Notes under the pieces: model-generated
What the model saw: the letters and a program-made list of their open reading frames with translations, nothing else
The model's database searches: none
Told to the model about the DNA's origin: nothing
Made by a program: the position numbers and the translations under genes
Assembly (NCBI RefSeq): GCF_009192775.1
Contig: NZ_VTFX01000001.1
Coordinates: forward strand, 1,195,652-1,259,651
Direction of reading: 5' to 3'
Origin: Arthrobacter yangruifuii
GTDB lineage: Bacteria > Actinomycetota > Actinomycetes > Actinomycetales > Micrococcaceae
Length of the DNA stretch: 64,000 nt
Shown here: piece after piece, positions 19,791-27,913 of the stretch
Layout of the letters: each line of letters starts with the position of its first letter
How positions within the stretch are numbered: position 1 is the first letter of the stretch

Positions 19791-21194
19791 ATGGATAATG
19801 CTGTGCCCAAACGGAGTGGACGTGCACCCGCGTCCCGGGCTCTGGCGGCCGCTGCCGCCATCCTGTCCCTGACGCTTTCCGTTGCATTCAGCAGCACCGC
19901 CAGCGCCGACGAGCTGGAGGACCGCAAGGCGGCCATCGAAGCCGAGAAGGACAAGGTCCATCAGGATTACGAGTACCTCGGTGAGGACATTGCCGAGACG
20001 GTGGCCAAGCTCAACGTCTACAAGGGCCTGCTTCCCGGCGCCCAGCAGCAGCTCGCCGACGCGGAATCCCGGGTTGACAGTGCTGCCGGCAAGGTCAGTG
20101 CCTTGAACGAACGCGTGGCCCTCGCCCAGGACACCCACGAGACAATCACGGCGCAGATCACCAAGGACCGCGAGGACATCGCGGCCACCGAAAAAACGAT
20201 CGGCCAGATCGCCTCCCAGGCGTACAAAAACGGCGGCGTCCCGTCCACTCTCTCCCTGATGTTCGGTGCCAAGGGCGCCGACAGCCTCAGCGATTCGCTC
20301 GGCATGGCGGAACAGGCGCTCAAGGGCCAGAACGCCGCCGTGGAAAAGCTTTCCCAGCAGAACGCCAACAACGTGAACTCCGAGGCCCGGCTCGAAGCCG
20401 TGTCGGAAGAGATCAACAAGCTCAAGGCCCAGGCCGAAGAAGCGCTCGCCGCTGAGCAGTCCGCACGTGACGCGGCCGCGGCGGAGAAGCAGAAAGTGGA
20501 TGACCTCGTTGCCCAGACCTCGGCAATGAACCAGGAGCTGGAGGCGCAGAAACCGAAGCTGCAGGCCCAGATGGCCACCCTGGAAAAGGAAAGCGCGCAG
20601 GTGACTGCCGATATTGCAGAGCAGCAGCGGGTCCTGCTGGAGGAATACCGCAAGCGCGAACAGGCACGGATTGATGCCGAGAACCAGGCCGCCGCCGAAG
20701 CAGCGGCCCGGAACAACCGGCCCGCACCGCCGGTCGCCACTGTTCCCCGGCCCGGCAGCCCGTCCTCCTTCGGGCTGCGGTACCCGGTCAACGGAGCCCC
20801 GGTCTCCTCCGGATTCGGCTGGAGGGCCACCCCTCCCGGATCCATCGATTTCTTCGGCAACGGCGGTTACCTGCACTCCGGCATCGACTTCGCCCCTGCC
20901 TGCGGCACCCCTGTCTATGCCCCCGCCGCGGGACAGGTGTGGCGGGCGGATCAGGGCGGCGGAGAAATGATCGGCACCGGCAACCGGATTGTCCTCAATC
21001 ACGGCGTGGTGGGCGGCAACGTCCTGGCGACCAACTTCTACCACCTCAACGGGTTCGCCGTCTCCGTGGGGCAGTGGGTCAACCAGGGACAGCTGATCGG
21101 CTACGTCGGAAGCACGGGGAACTCGACCGGCTGCCACCTGCACTTCGAGACGGTGCTGAACGGTGAACTCGTTGACCCGATGGGGCTGCTGTAG
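19791..21194 (+). CDS. Secreted coiled-coil M23 peptidoglycan hydrolase (FtsEX partner)
   Basis: A 467-residue protein: signal peptide to about residue 40 ([10 protein letters not shown]), a long Ala/Glu/Lys/Gln-rich coiled coil to about 295, a proline linker, then an M23 (LytM) peptidase domain from about 325. The zinc ligands are in LHSGIDFA and GCHLHFE. The layout is that of EnvC and PcsB, the FtsX-activated hydrolases, and its place 50 bases after ftsX supports that role. Whether it cuts itself (as an endopeptidase) or activates others depends on intact zinc ligands, which seem present. GGAGAG lies 8 bases before the ATG. Confidence 0.9.
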   Translation: MDNAVPKRSGRAPASRALAAAAAILSLTLSVAFSSTASADELEDRKAAIEAEKDKVHQDYEYLGEDIAETVAKLNVYKGLLPGAQQQLADAESRVDSAAGKVSALNERVALAQDTHETITAQITKDREDIAATEKTIGQIASQAYKNGGVPSTLSLMFGAKGADSLSDSLGMAEQALKGQNAAVEKLSQQNANNVNSEARLEAVSEEINKLKAQAEEALAAEQSARDAAAAEKQKVDDLVAQTSAMNQELEAQKPKLQAQMATLEKESAQVTADIAEQQRVLLEEYRKREQARIDAENQAAAEAAARNNRPAPPVATVPRPGSPSSFGLRYPVNGAPVSSGFGWRATPPGSIDFFGNGGYLHSGIDFAPACGTPVYAPAAGQVWRADQGGGEMIGTGNRIVLNHGVVGGNVLATNFYHLNGFAVSVGQWVNQGQLIGYVGSTGNSTGCHLHFETVLNGELVDPMGLL

Positions 21195-21238
21195 GCCTAC
21201 AATGGAACTTTCGTTTCAACCTACTAAGGAGTTGCCCC

Positions 21239-21712
21239 GTGCCTAAGGAAAGTGGCCGTAAGGTAGTGGCCACCAATCGCAAGGCCCGGCACGACTACGA
21301 AATCCTCGACACCTACGAAGCCGGCATGGTTTTGATGGGCACCGAGGTGAAGTCGCTGCGTGAGGGCAGGGCTTCGCTGGTGGACGGGTTCGCGACGTTC
21401 TACAACAATGAGCTCTGGCTTGAAGCGGCCTATATTCCGGAATACCTCAACGGCAGCTGGACCAACCACTCCGCCCGCCGCCGGCGCAAGCTGCTCCTGC
21501 ACCGCGAGCAGCTGGAAAAGATTATGCGCAAGACCAGCGAGTCCGGGTTCACCATCGTGCCGCTGCAGCTGTATTTCCTGGACGGGCGGGCCAAGGTGGA
21601 GATCGCCGTCGCCCGCGGTAAACGGGAATATGACAAGCGCCAGACGCTGCGCGAGAAGCAGGACAACCGCGAAGCGCTGCGGGAAATGCGCGCGAAGAAC
21701 CGCGGCGCGTAA
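21239..21712 (+). CDS. smpB: SsrA-binding protein SmpB
   Basis: A 157-residue RNA-binding partner of tmRNA in trans-translation. Conserved segments: [35 protein letters not shown] and the basic C-terminal tail with [20 protein letters not shown] that mimics the codon-anticodon helix in the ribosomal A site. GTG start with AAGGAG eight bases upstream. Its RNA partner ssrA follows on the same strand 118 bases later, with its own promoter. Confidence 0.97.
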   Translation: MPKESGRKVVATNRKARHDYEILDTYEAGMVLMGTEVKSLREGRASLVDGFATFYNNELWLEAAYIPEYLNGSWTNHSARRRRKLLLHREQLEKIMRKTSESGFTIVPLQLYFLDGRAKVEIAVARGKREYDKRQTLREKQDNREALREMRAKNRGA

Positions 21713-21787
21713 GCGGAACCGCCGGCTCCGGCGTTCACCCGTTGTGATCTTCGGAATCCGGGTCCGAGCCGTCCCGGCATCATGCGC

Positions 21788-21793
21788 TACAAT
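21788..21793 (+). promoter_or_regulatory. Likely -10 box of the tmRNA promoter
   Basis: TACAAT lies 37 bases before the mature 5' end of the tmRNA, in the gap between smpB and ssrA. Initiation about 7 bases after it would leave a short leader for RNase P to remove. No good -35 match was seen. Confidence 0.5.
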
Positions 21794-21830
21794 AAGTGTT
21801 CCGGCTCCGGCCGGGTTGGTAACTCAATAA

Positions 21831-22199
21831 GGGGATGACCGGTTTCGACGATGTTTTGTTGAGACAGGGGAAGCGGGCCGAGGATACAGGGTTATCTCGT
21901 TAACGATCTCTGTAAACCAATAAGTGCCGAATCAAAGCGCACTGACTTCGCTCTTGCTGCCTAAGCAGTAAGGCATAGTCCGTCAGCCCGGGGATGCTCT
22001 CGCCCCGGTGCCTGGCGTCATTTAGAGGGCCACTGCTGAACACCTTCGCCGTTGGGGTGTTCGGGACTTTTAGACGGCTGGGTCCGGATCAGCCACTTGT
22101 TTGCGTGATGGCTGGGACCGAGAAAATCCGATGCAGACTGCGCCCGGAGAAGCCCTGACAAAGCGACATCGGACGGGGGTTCGATTCCCCCCATCTCCA
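21831..22199 (+). ncRNA. ssrA: Transfer-messenger RNA (tmRNA)
   Basis: The 5' end GGGGATG pairs with CATCTCC at 22192-22198 to form the acceptor stem, and GGTTCGATTCCCCCC before it is the T arm; CCA is not encoded. The tag reading frame starts with the resume codon GCC at 21926 and ends at TAA 21962, giving AESKRTDFALAA, with the C-terminal ALAA signal that sends tagged proteins to proteases. Pseudoknot-forming stems lie after the tag frame. With SmpB it frees stalled ribosomes. Confidence 0.96.
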
Positions 22200-22214
22200 C
22201 TGAGAATCTCCACC

Positions 22215-22250
22215 CGAAGCGGGGAGCGTCTGCGGACGCTCCCCGCTTCG
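22215..22250 (+). terminator. tmRNA terminator hairpin
   Basis: A 16-base perfect stem (22215-22230 with 22235-22250) with a TGCG loop, beginning 16 bases after the tmRNA 3' end. No T run follows, which is common for actinobacterial terminators. From here to 22438 nothing else was recognised except the leader of the next gene. Confidence 0.8.
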
Positions 22251-22438
22251 GTGGTTAAGCCCCCATGGCCAGGAGAGTTGTTTCTCACACCCGCGGCGTT
22301 TCACCCGTCCCGGAGGGCAATCCAGTCCGCTCGGCCACGGTGCGTTGGTAAACTTTGATTTAGGCAGTACCCGCGCCGGCATGACCCGGAGCGGGCGGTA
22401 TAACCGGTCGCAAGACCTCGTAGGAGACGCACCACTTT

Positions 22439-23071
22439 ATGCAAAGCCCGGCACTCGAATCCCAGCATGACGACCTTTGGAACCGACGCTATGAGCCCAA
22501 TGTCGCCGAGGTGAACCAGCTTTGCGACGCCCTGGCTGAAATGAAGCCGGGAAGCCAGGTGCCCTACATCGATCCCATGCACGACGTCGGGGAGTGCCGG
22601 ATCGTCACCCTGTTTTCCAATATCGGTACCGCCCACGAGTCGGGATTCATCACCCCCGGCGACAACGAGGCCGTTGCACGGCTTCTCGGCGTGCATTGGC
22701 AGGCGGGGCTGCGCCCCGAGTTCGTGATGCCGTGGAATGCCTACCCCTGGCACGTACCGGGCGAACCCAACGGCAAGCTGAGCAAGGAGCAGGTCCAGGA
22801 AGGCCTGCGCCCGCTGCTTCGCTTCCTGGCGCTGGTGCCCCGTGCCTCCGTCATCGTGGCGCACGGCACCGAGGCCCAGCGGCTGGCCGCACTGTTCCTG
22901 AAGACCGAGAACCGGATGATCTACCGCCGCAGCATCAAGGTCTACAAGGCCCGCTCGCTGTCCGGCCGTTCCTTTGGCGCCACCGCCGAACGCCAGCAGG
23001 AAGCGCTGGATGACATGCGCGCCGCCTACACCGATGCGATGGCCCGCACAGGCCTCACCGCCGCACGCTAA
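22439..23071 (+). CDS. Uracil-DNA glycosylase superfamily-like protein
   Basis: A 210-residue protein that resembles a UDG-superfamily branch found in actinobacteria. Matching segments are PYIDPMHDVGECRIVTLFSNIG, ESGFITPGDNEAVARLL, VMPWNAYPWHVPG (where the superfamily keeps the Asn and aromatic residues of motif A) and VIVAHGTEAQRLAALF (motif B region with His). It is close to the start of an expected DNA-repair role, but the usual catalytic Asp of families 1 and 4 is not obvious and activity is unproven. The ATG has AGGAG rather far upstream (13 bases). It ends against a double hairpin. Confidence 0.6.
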   Translation: MQSPALESQHDDLWNRRYEPNVAEVNQLCDALAEMKPGSQVPYIDPMHDVGECRIVTLFSNIGTAHESGFITPGDNEAVARLLGVHWQAGLRPEFVMPWNAYPWHVPGEPNGKLSKEQVQEGLRPLLRFLALVPRASVIVAHGTEAQRLAALFLKTENRMIYRRSIKVYKARSLSGRSFGATAERQQEALDDMRAAYTDAMARTGLTAAR

Positions 23072-23076
23072 GCCTC

Positions 23077-23127
23077 GGGGCAGCGCCCCTGCACAGGGAC
23101 TTTCAGGGGCGCTGCCCCTGAAAGTCC
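23077..23127. terminator. Two overlapping, mutually exclusive hairpins
   Basis: Stem A pairs 23077-23091 with 23104-23118 (15 bases, perfect). Stem B pairs 23097-23109 with 23115-23127 (13 bases, perfect, 5-base loop). They share bases 23104-23109 and 23115-23118, so only one can form at a time. The site lies 6 bases after the UDG-like gene and 79 bases before the end of the convergent gene. Confidence 0.75.
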
Positions 23128-23205
23128 GTGCTGAGAGGCCGCTGCCCGGCGCCTGGACAGGCAGGCCCGGTGCGGCCGGGGCGGCGCCGTACCGCCGTCG
23201 TCGGC

Positions 23206-23583
23206 TCAGTCGTCGGCAGTGTCCCCGGCCGTATCCACCACTCCGATGAAGCGGGTTCCGACGCCGGGGTACTCGGTGCGTTCCGCCCCGGCCGGCAGTT
23301 CCGGCAGTTCCCGCACGCGGTGGTCCTCACAGGCGATGAAGGTGAACTCCGGCCACCACTTTTTCGGCCGGGCAGCTTCCGTGTAACCGCAGACGGTGCA
23401 GGAAAGCTGGACCCAGACGGGCCGCTTTCCGGTGCGGTTGGCCCGGGACTGGACCAGCCATCCGGGCGGGTCGGCCTGCAGCCGGGCCAGCTCGGCGTCA
23501 TCCATCCGTGCGGGAATGCCGTGGCGGGTGGCCATTTCGAGCGGGATATCAAGGACCTGGGCGGCTTGGCGTCGTGTAATCAT
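23206..23583 (-). CDS. Small zinc-ribbon-like protein, unknown function
   Basis: A 125-residue protein of no recognised family. The N-terminus MITRRQAAQVLDIPLEMATRHGIP looks like a helix-turn-helix element. Later SCTVCGY and FIACEDHR give a Cys-x2-Cys and Cys-x2-His set that could hold zinc. The tail is acidic and low-complexity (VVDTAGDTADD). It is a single-gene unit, convergent with the UDG-like gene. A nucleic-acid-binding role is possible but only inferred from these shapes. Confidence 0.65.
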   Translation of the reverse strand: MITRRQAAQVLDIPLEMATRHGIPARMDDAELARLQADPPGWLVQSRANRTGKRPVWVQLSCTVCGYTEAARPKKWWPEFTFIACEDHRVRELPELPAGAERTEYPGVGTRFIGVVDTAGDTADD

Positions 23584-23664
23584 CGCCTTAAACGATACCG
23601 GGGCGCGCGGCGCCGGACTAATACTGCCTGTCCGGCCGCCGCCCGCCCGGCGGGCGTCACCGGT

Positions 23665-24843
23665 TCACGCGGCGATGCCTTCTTCATCCTCCCGGACACC
23701 GGCCAGCTCGTCGGCCAGCCGGATGCGCCGGATGCTCCAGAAATGCGTCAGCGCCAGCAGCAGCGACCCGGCCACCAACCAGAGGGCCAGCTTGAGGCCG
23801 TCCATTCCAAACGTCTGGCCGGGGAAGTACACCAGGCTCTGCGCTGCATGCAGCCAGGCAGCTCCGTTCCAGAACGTACCCAGGGCCGCGAAGAACGGGG
23901 GCAGGGTATGGGCAGTAAAAATGCCGCCGGAGCTGGTGAAGTTCAGCATGACGAACAACAGGGTCAGCATGGGCGTGGTCCATTTCCGCAGTACCGGGTG
24001 AAGCGCCACGCCGAGCAGGGCGATGGTGAGCACGTAGAGCCAGGACAGCAGCCAGATGCTGAACTGGCTGTGTTCAAGAATGCCGTAAATCGGGCCGGCA
24101 ATGATGACACCCATGGCCGCAATGACGGCGGACGAGGCCACCGTCACGGCGGCGCGCCAGAGCACGGAGATACCGGAAGCGACGGCGGAGATCGCCACGG
24201 CGCTGGAATATCCGCCGACGCTCATGCCCACCAGCAGGAAGAACAGGCCCTGGGACGTGGGGTCATGCTGGTTGGTCGGCACGACGTCGATGATCTCCAG
24301 CGGCAGGTGCTGCCCGAACGCGACGGGCTGGAAGACCTTCTTGGCAATTTCAGCAGTGGTGGCGGAATCCGCCGAGGATACGTACAGGGCCGCTTGCGTC
24401 TGCCCGGGCTCATAGGCAGCGGCCACAATGCGGTCCTTGATCAGGCCGCGCGCTTCCCCGGAATCGGCCACGGTGCGCACGTCCAGGGCCCCCGGCAGCG
24501 AATCGTGGAGCTGCTGGGCGAAGGCCTCCGTGGAAACGCCGGTGCCTACCACTGCCACGGGGAGGTGGGTGGGCTCCGGCTCGTGGAAGGCCCCGAGGTA
24601 GGCCAGGCCCATGCCCGCCGCCAGGAAAAACGGAATCAGGATGTGCAGGCCGAGCTCACGCCAGAACGCAGCCGGCGGCACGGGGTGCCGCCGCGGAGCC
24701 TGCCCCCGGTGCTCCGCCGGACGCGCGGGGGAATGTGCGGGAGCGGCGGTGTCGGGTCCGGGCGGCAGCTCCGTCAGCACAAGCTCTGCGGAACGTGGGG
24801 AACCGTGGGGGGAACCTGGGCTGGGGTGGTGGGAATCGGACAT
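23665..24843 (-). CDS. ABC-2/YhgE-like membrane protein under MarR control
   Basis: A 392-residue protein. It has a long disordered Pro/His-rich N-terminus to about residue 60, a first helix (LGLHILIPFFLAAGMGLAYLGAF), an external domain of about 130 residues (PVAVVGTGVSTEAFAQQLHDSLPG), then five C-terminal helices. This is the plan of YhgE/Pip-like and ABC-2-type permeases linked to export or drug tolerance. ATG 24843 has GAAAGG 5 bases upstream; the frame upstream crosses the operators and is not coding. It is divergent from a MarR regulator with two palindromes between them, so repression by that protein is likely. The transported compound is unknown. Confidence 0.75.
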   Translation of the reverse strand: MSDSHHPSPGSPHGSPRSAELVLTELPPGPDTAAPAHSPARPAEHRGQAPRRHPVPPAAFWRELGLHILIPFFLAAGMGLAYLGAFHEPEPTHLPVAVVGTGVSTEAFAQQLHDSLPGALDVRTVADSGEARGLIKDRIVAAAYEPGQTQAALYVSSADSATTAEIAKKVFQPVAFGQHLPLEIIDVVPTNQHDPTSQGLFFLLVGMSVGGYSSAVAISAVASGISVLWRAAVTVASSAVIAAMGVIIAGPIYGILEHSQFSIWLLSWLYVLTIALLGVALHPVLRKWTTPMLTLLFVMLNFTSSGGIFTAHTLPPFFAALGTFWNGAAWLHAAQSLVYFPGQTFGMDGLKLALWLVAGSLLLALTHFWSIRRIRLADELAGVREDEEGIAA

Positions 24844-24886
24844 GGGACCTTTCGTGGCGGGAGGCGCTGGGGGCGCCCAAAGCAAC

Positions 24887-24928
24887 TGTTGCATTGCGCA
24901 ACACCATATTGTTGCACAATGCAACAAT
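24887..24928. promoter_or_regulatory. Two palindromic operators in the permease/MarR intergenic region
   Basis: The first is TGTTGC-N5-GCAACA at 24887-24903. The second is a perfect 9-3-9 dyad at 24908-24928 with half-site ATTGTTGCA. Both share the core GTTGCA and their centres are 23 bases apart, about two helical turns, so two dimers could bind on one face. They lie in the 133-base divergent gap, AT-rich against a GC-rich background, which suits a MarR-family autoregulated switch. Confidence 0.8.
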
Positions 24929-24976
24929 CGCTCCCGTTCGTCTCCGGAGCCCGGGGCCGGCAGGTAGGTTGGATAT

Positions 24977-25423
24977 GTGGCACAACAGCAGGGATCATCC
25001 GAAAACCCCGTCGGTGGCGTCTATGACCAGATCGACACCATTTACCGCCGTGCGGTGGCACGCTCGCGGCGGATCAACGCACCGCTGACACAGGTTGAAC
25101 ACTCTCTCCTGGCGTATATCGGAGGGCATCCCGGCTGCAGGGCCACCGATATTGCCGCTGACTTCTCCCTGAACCGCTCCACGGTGTCACGGCAGCTCCG
25201 GGAACTTGCCGCGCTGGGCCTGGTGTCTGCCCGGGAGGAGGACCAGGGCCGGGGACGCCGGGGGCGGATACTCCATGTCACTGACGAAGGGGCAAGGCGG
25301 CTCGAGAGGTCCCTGGCGGTCCACCGGGATGCCGTCCGGTCCCGCCTGGAAGGCTGGAGCGAGGCGGAGGTGCGGGATTTCCTCGCCGCGCTGCAGAGGT
25401 TCAACGCGGGCAGCGACAGCTAA
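24977..25423 (+). CDS. MarR-family transcriptional regulator
   Basis: A 148-residue winged-helix repressor. The recognition helix region reads ATDIAADFSLNRSTVSRQLREL, followed by the wing EEDQGRGRRGRILHVTDEGARR. GTG 24977 gives the natural N-terminus. It probably binds the dyads at 24887-24928 and controls both itself and the divergent permease. The ligand that releases it is unknown. A terminator hairpin follows. Confidence 0.9.
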   Translation: MAQQQGSSENPVGGVYDQIDTIYRRAVARSRRINAPLTQVEHSLLAYIGGHPGCRATDIAADFSLNRSTVSRQLRELAALGLVSAREEDQGRGRRGRILHVTDEGARRLERSLAVHRDAVRSRLEGWSEAEVRDFLAALQRFNAGSDS

Positions 25424-25444
25424 AGGGAGCTGCCGGCATGCGAA

Positions 25445-25472
25445 GGGACGGCAGCCCAGCGGCTGCCGTCCC
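25445..25472. terminator. Bidirectional terminator hairpin
   Basis: A 12-base perfect stem (25445-25456 with 25461-25472) around a CAGC loop, between the convergent marR and glycine-zipper genes. Confidence 0.75.
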
Positions 25473-25497
25473 CTCGCGTAGTGCCCCCGCGGTCCTG

Positions 25498-25998
25498 CTA
25501 GGCGGGTGTCGACTCGAAGAATGCTTCCCGGAGGTTGGCTTCCTCATCCTTGGAGAGGTTCGTGTAGATCAGCTTCGCGCCGGCGAAATCCTTGAAGGCG
25601 TCCGCGACCCGGTCCTCAACGGCGTTGCTGGACAGGACGAACAGCGCCGAGGTCCCCGGGGTGACTTCCTGACGGACCTGGGAGATGAAATCGTCACTGA
25701 TGCCAACGTCGATCATCGATCCCGACAGCGCGCCGATGGCTGCACCCACCGCGGCGCCGATGAGCGGTACAAAGAAAATCAGGCCAAAGAGCAGGCCCCA
25801 GAAACCGCCGCCCAGGGCACCGGTCCCCACCATGTTGTGCTCCTGGATGGTCTTGGGCTTTTTCCGCCCCTCGGGCCAGGTGACGACGGCTTCGTCCTGG
25901 ACACTGATGAGGCCCTGGGACTGCAGGCTGGCAAGGGTTTGCGTGGCGCGTTCCGCAGCGTCCGCATCAGAGAATTTCCAAACGGTCAGTGTTGCCAT
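25498..25998 (-). CDS. DUF1269-like glycine-zipper membrane protein
   Basis: A 166-residue protein. An N-terminal alpha/beta part (MATLTVWKFSDADAAERA) and a C-terminal part surround a glycine-rich membrane stretch, GTGALGGGFWGLLFGLIFFV plus IGAAVGAAIGALSGSMID. This matches the DUF1269 family, whose function is unknown and whose members are often stress-related. ATG 25998 is preferred over the longer frame at 26031 because GGAG lies 8 bases before it. It is convergent with marR and divergent from the glucosidase. Confidence 0.8.
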   Translation of the reverse strand: MATLTVWKFSDADAAERATQTLASLQSQGLISVQDEAVVTWPEGRKKPKTIQEHNMVGTGALGGGFWGLLFGLIFFVPLIGAAVGAAIGALSGSMIDVGISDDFISQVRQEVTPGTSALFVLSSNAVEDRVADAFKDFAGAKLIYTNLSKDEEANLREAFFESTPA

Positions 25999-26197
25999 GG
26001 CAGTTACTCCAAACGGTAGAGTTCGGGACAAGTCCGTCTACGGGACCTGTCGGCAGCGCCAACGTTAGTGCTGGATCCGGGCGGGTACAAGGAAAACGGA
26101 CGTCCCGGGGCCAGCCTGCACCGTAACTCCCGGCGACCCTGTGCGGGCCGCAGGAGCGGACGTACTATGCATGGACGCGATGAAAGGACGGACGTCC

Positions 26198-27907
26198 GTG
26201 GAGGATCCGAATCATTTCCCCTGGTGGGCGGACGCAGTTGTCTATCAGATCTATCCCCGCAGTTTCGCCGATTCCACCGGAGACGGTGTGGGGGACATCG
26301 GCGGCATCATCCAACACCTCGACCACCTGGTGGACCTCGGAGTGGACGTTGTCTGGCTGTCGCCGGTCCACCAGTCGCCGCAGTTCGACAATGGCTACGA
26401 CATCAGTGACTACCGGCGCATTGACGAGCTCTTCGGCACCAACGAACAGTACGAAGAGCTGCTGGGCGGGCTGCATGAACGGGGCATCAAACTGATCATG
26501 GACCTGGTGGTGAACCACACCTCCACTGAATATCCGGGCTTCGTGGAATCCAGGTCCTCCCGCACCTCCCCGCGGCGGGACAGCTACTGGTGGAGGGATC
26601 CACGGCCGGGCTTCGCACCGGGGGAACCCGGCGCCGAGCCCAACAACTGGCGCTCCTTTTTCGGCGGATCGGCCTGGACCTTCGACGAGGCCACCGGACA
26701 GTATTACCTCCACCTGTTTACTCCGCAGCAGCCGGACCTGAACTGGGAGACCCCCAGGGTCCGGGAACGGGTCTACGAAATGATGAACTGGTGGCTGGAC
26801 AAGGGTGTGGACGGCTTCCGGATGGACGTCATCAACTTCATTTCCAAGGATCCCACCCTGCCGGACGGGGTGGCGGAAGCCTCCGGGGCCTGGGGGGACG
26901 GCAGCCCGCACTTCGTCAACGGGCCGCGGATCCATGAGTTCCTGCAGGAGATGCACCGGCGGGTCTTTGCCGAACGGAGCGGTGACTATCTGACCGTGGG
27001 GGAGACCCCCGGCGTCACCGTGGAGCAGGCCCGGCTGTATACGGACCGCCGCCGGCAGGAGCTGGACATGGTCTTCCAGTTTGAGCATGTGAACCTGGAC
27101 CAGGGCCCCGGTGGAAAGTTCGATTACCGCGGCCTGTCCCTGGCGGATCTGAAGACCAGCTGGAACCGCTGGCAGCGCGGCCTGGGGGAGACGGGCTGGA
27201 ACAGTCTCTACCTAAGCAACCACGACCAGCCGCGGATCGTGTCCCGCTTCGGCGATGAAACCCGCTACCGGTATGAATCGGCCACCATGTGGGCCACCCT
27301 GCTCCACCTGCAGCGCGGCACGCCCTATGTCTACCAGGGCGAGGAAATCGGCATGACCGGTGCCGGATTCACGTCCATTGACCAATACCGGGACGTGGAG
27401 TCGCTGAACTATTACGACGAAGCCCTGGAGCAGGGCATCAACCGGACAGCGGTGCTGGAATCGCTTCGGCGGATGAGCAGGGACAACGCCCGGACCCCCA
27501 TGCAGTGGACGGCCGGCCCCAACGCCGGATTCAGCGAGAACACGCCGTGGATTCCCATGGGGGCAAGCCATCCGGAAGTGAACGTCGACGCCGACCGGGC
27601 CGCGGAGAAATCGGTTTTCCGCTATTACCAGGCCCTGATCCGGCTGCGGCACGAATCGAAATTGGTCTCGCTGGGTGAATTCCACCTGCTGGAACCGGAG
27701 CATCCGGTCCTGTTTGCCTTTAAGCGCACGTACGGGGACCACGCCCTGCTGGTCCTGGGCAACGTATCCGGCGAGGACCTCGAGGTGCCGTCAGACCTCG
27801 AATCCGGTGAGCTGGTCCTGGGCAATTACGCCGACGCCGGTGAACGGAGCCTGCTGCGCCCCTGGGAAGCGCGGATCCTGGACATTTCCACGTATGAGGG
27901 TGGCTGA
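26198..27907 (+). CDS. Alpha-glucosidase, GH13 (oligo-1,6-glucosidase type)
   Basis: A cytoplasmic GH13 enzyme of about 569 residues that releases glucose from alpha-linked oligosaccharides. Family regions: I DLVVNHTS, II DGFRMDVINF with nucleophile Asp, III LTVGETPG with acid/base Glu, IV LYLSNHDQPR with the third acid. The N-terminus WWADAVVYQIYPRSFADS is standard. The sequence QYRDVESLNYY and the absence of a signal peptide fit the GH13_23/31-type group. GTG 26198 is favoured because AAAGGA lies 10 bases before it; ATGs at 26171 and 26180 are alternatives. No regulator or sugar transporter is adjacent. Confidence 0.92.
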   Translation: MEDPNHFPWWADAVVYQIYPRSFADSTGDGVGDIGGIIQHLDHLVDLGVDVVWLSPVHQSPQFDNGYDISDYRRIDELFGTNEQYEELLGGLHERGIKLIMDLVVNHTSTEYPGFVESRSSRTSPRRDSYWWRDPRPGFAPGEPGAEPNNWRSFFGGSAWTFDEATGQYYLHLFTPQQPDLNWETPRVRERVYEMMNWWLDKGVDGFRMDVINFISKDPTLPDGVAEASGAWGDGSPHFVNGPRIHEFLQEMHRRVFAERSGDYLTVGETPGVTVEQARLYTDRRRQELDMVFQFEHVNLDQGPGGKFDYRGLSLADLKTSWNRWQRGLGETGWNSLYLSNHDQPRIVSRFGDETRYRYESATMWATLLHLQRGTPYVYQGEEIGMTGAGFTSIDQYRDVESLNYYDEALEQGINRTAVLESLRRMSRDNARTPMQWTAGPNAGFSENTPWIPMGASHPEVNVDADRAAEKSVFRYYQALIRLRHESKLVSLGEFHLLEPEHPVLFAFKRTYGDHALLVLGNVSGEDLEVPSDLESGELVLGNYADAGERSLLRPWEARILDISTYEGG

Positions 27908-27913
27908 GCAGGG

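Noticed and set aside
21178..21203. TTGACC (21172) and TACAAT (21198) as smpB promoter
   Set aside because: The spacing is 20 bases, too long for a good sigma-A promoter, so it is not listed as a feature.
22200..22438. Gene or riboswitch between the tmRNA and the UDG-like gene
   Set aside because: Apart from the terminator hairpin no conserved fold or protein-like frame was seen.
23128..25026. 632-codon plus-strand frame covering the permease and its operators
   Set aside because: It crosses the operator region, has no motif and opposes two supported genes.
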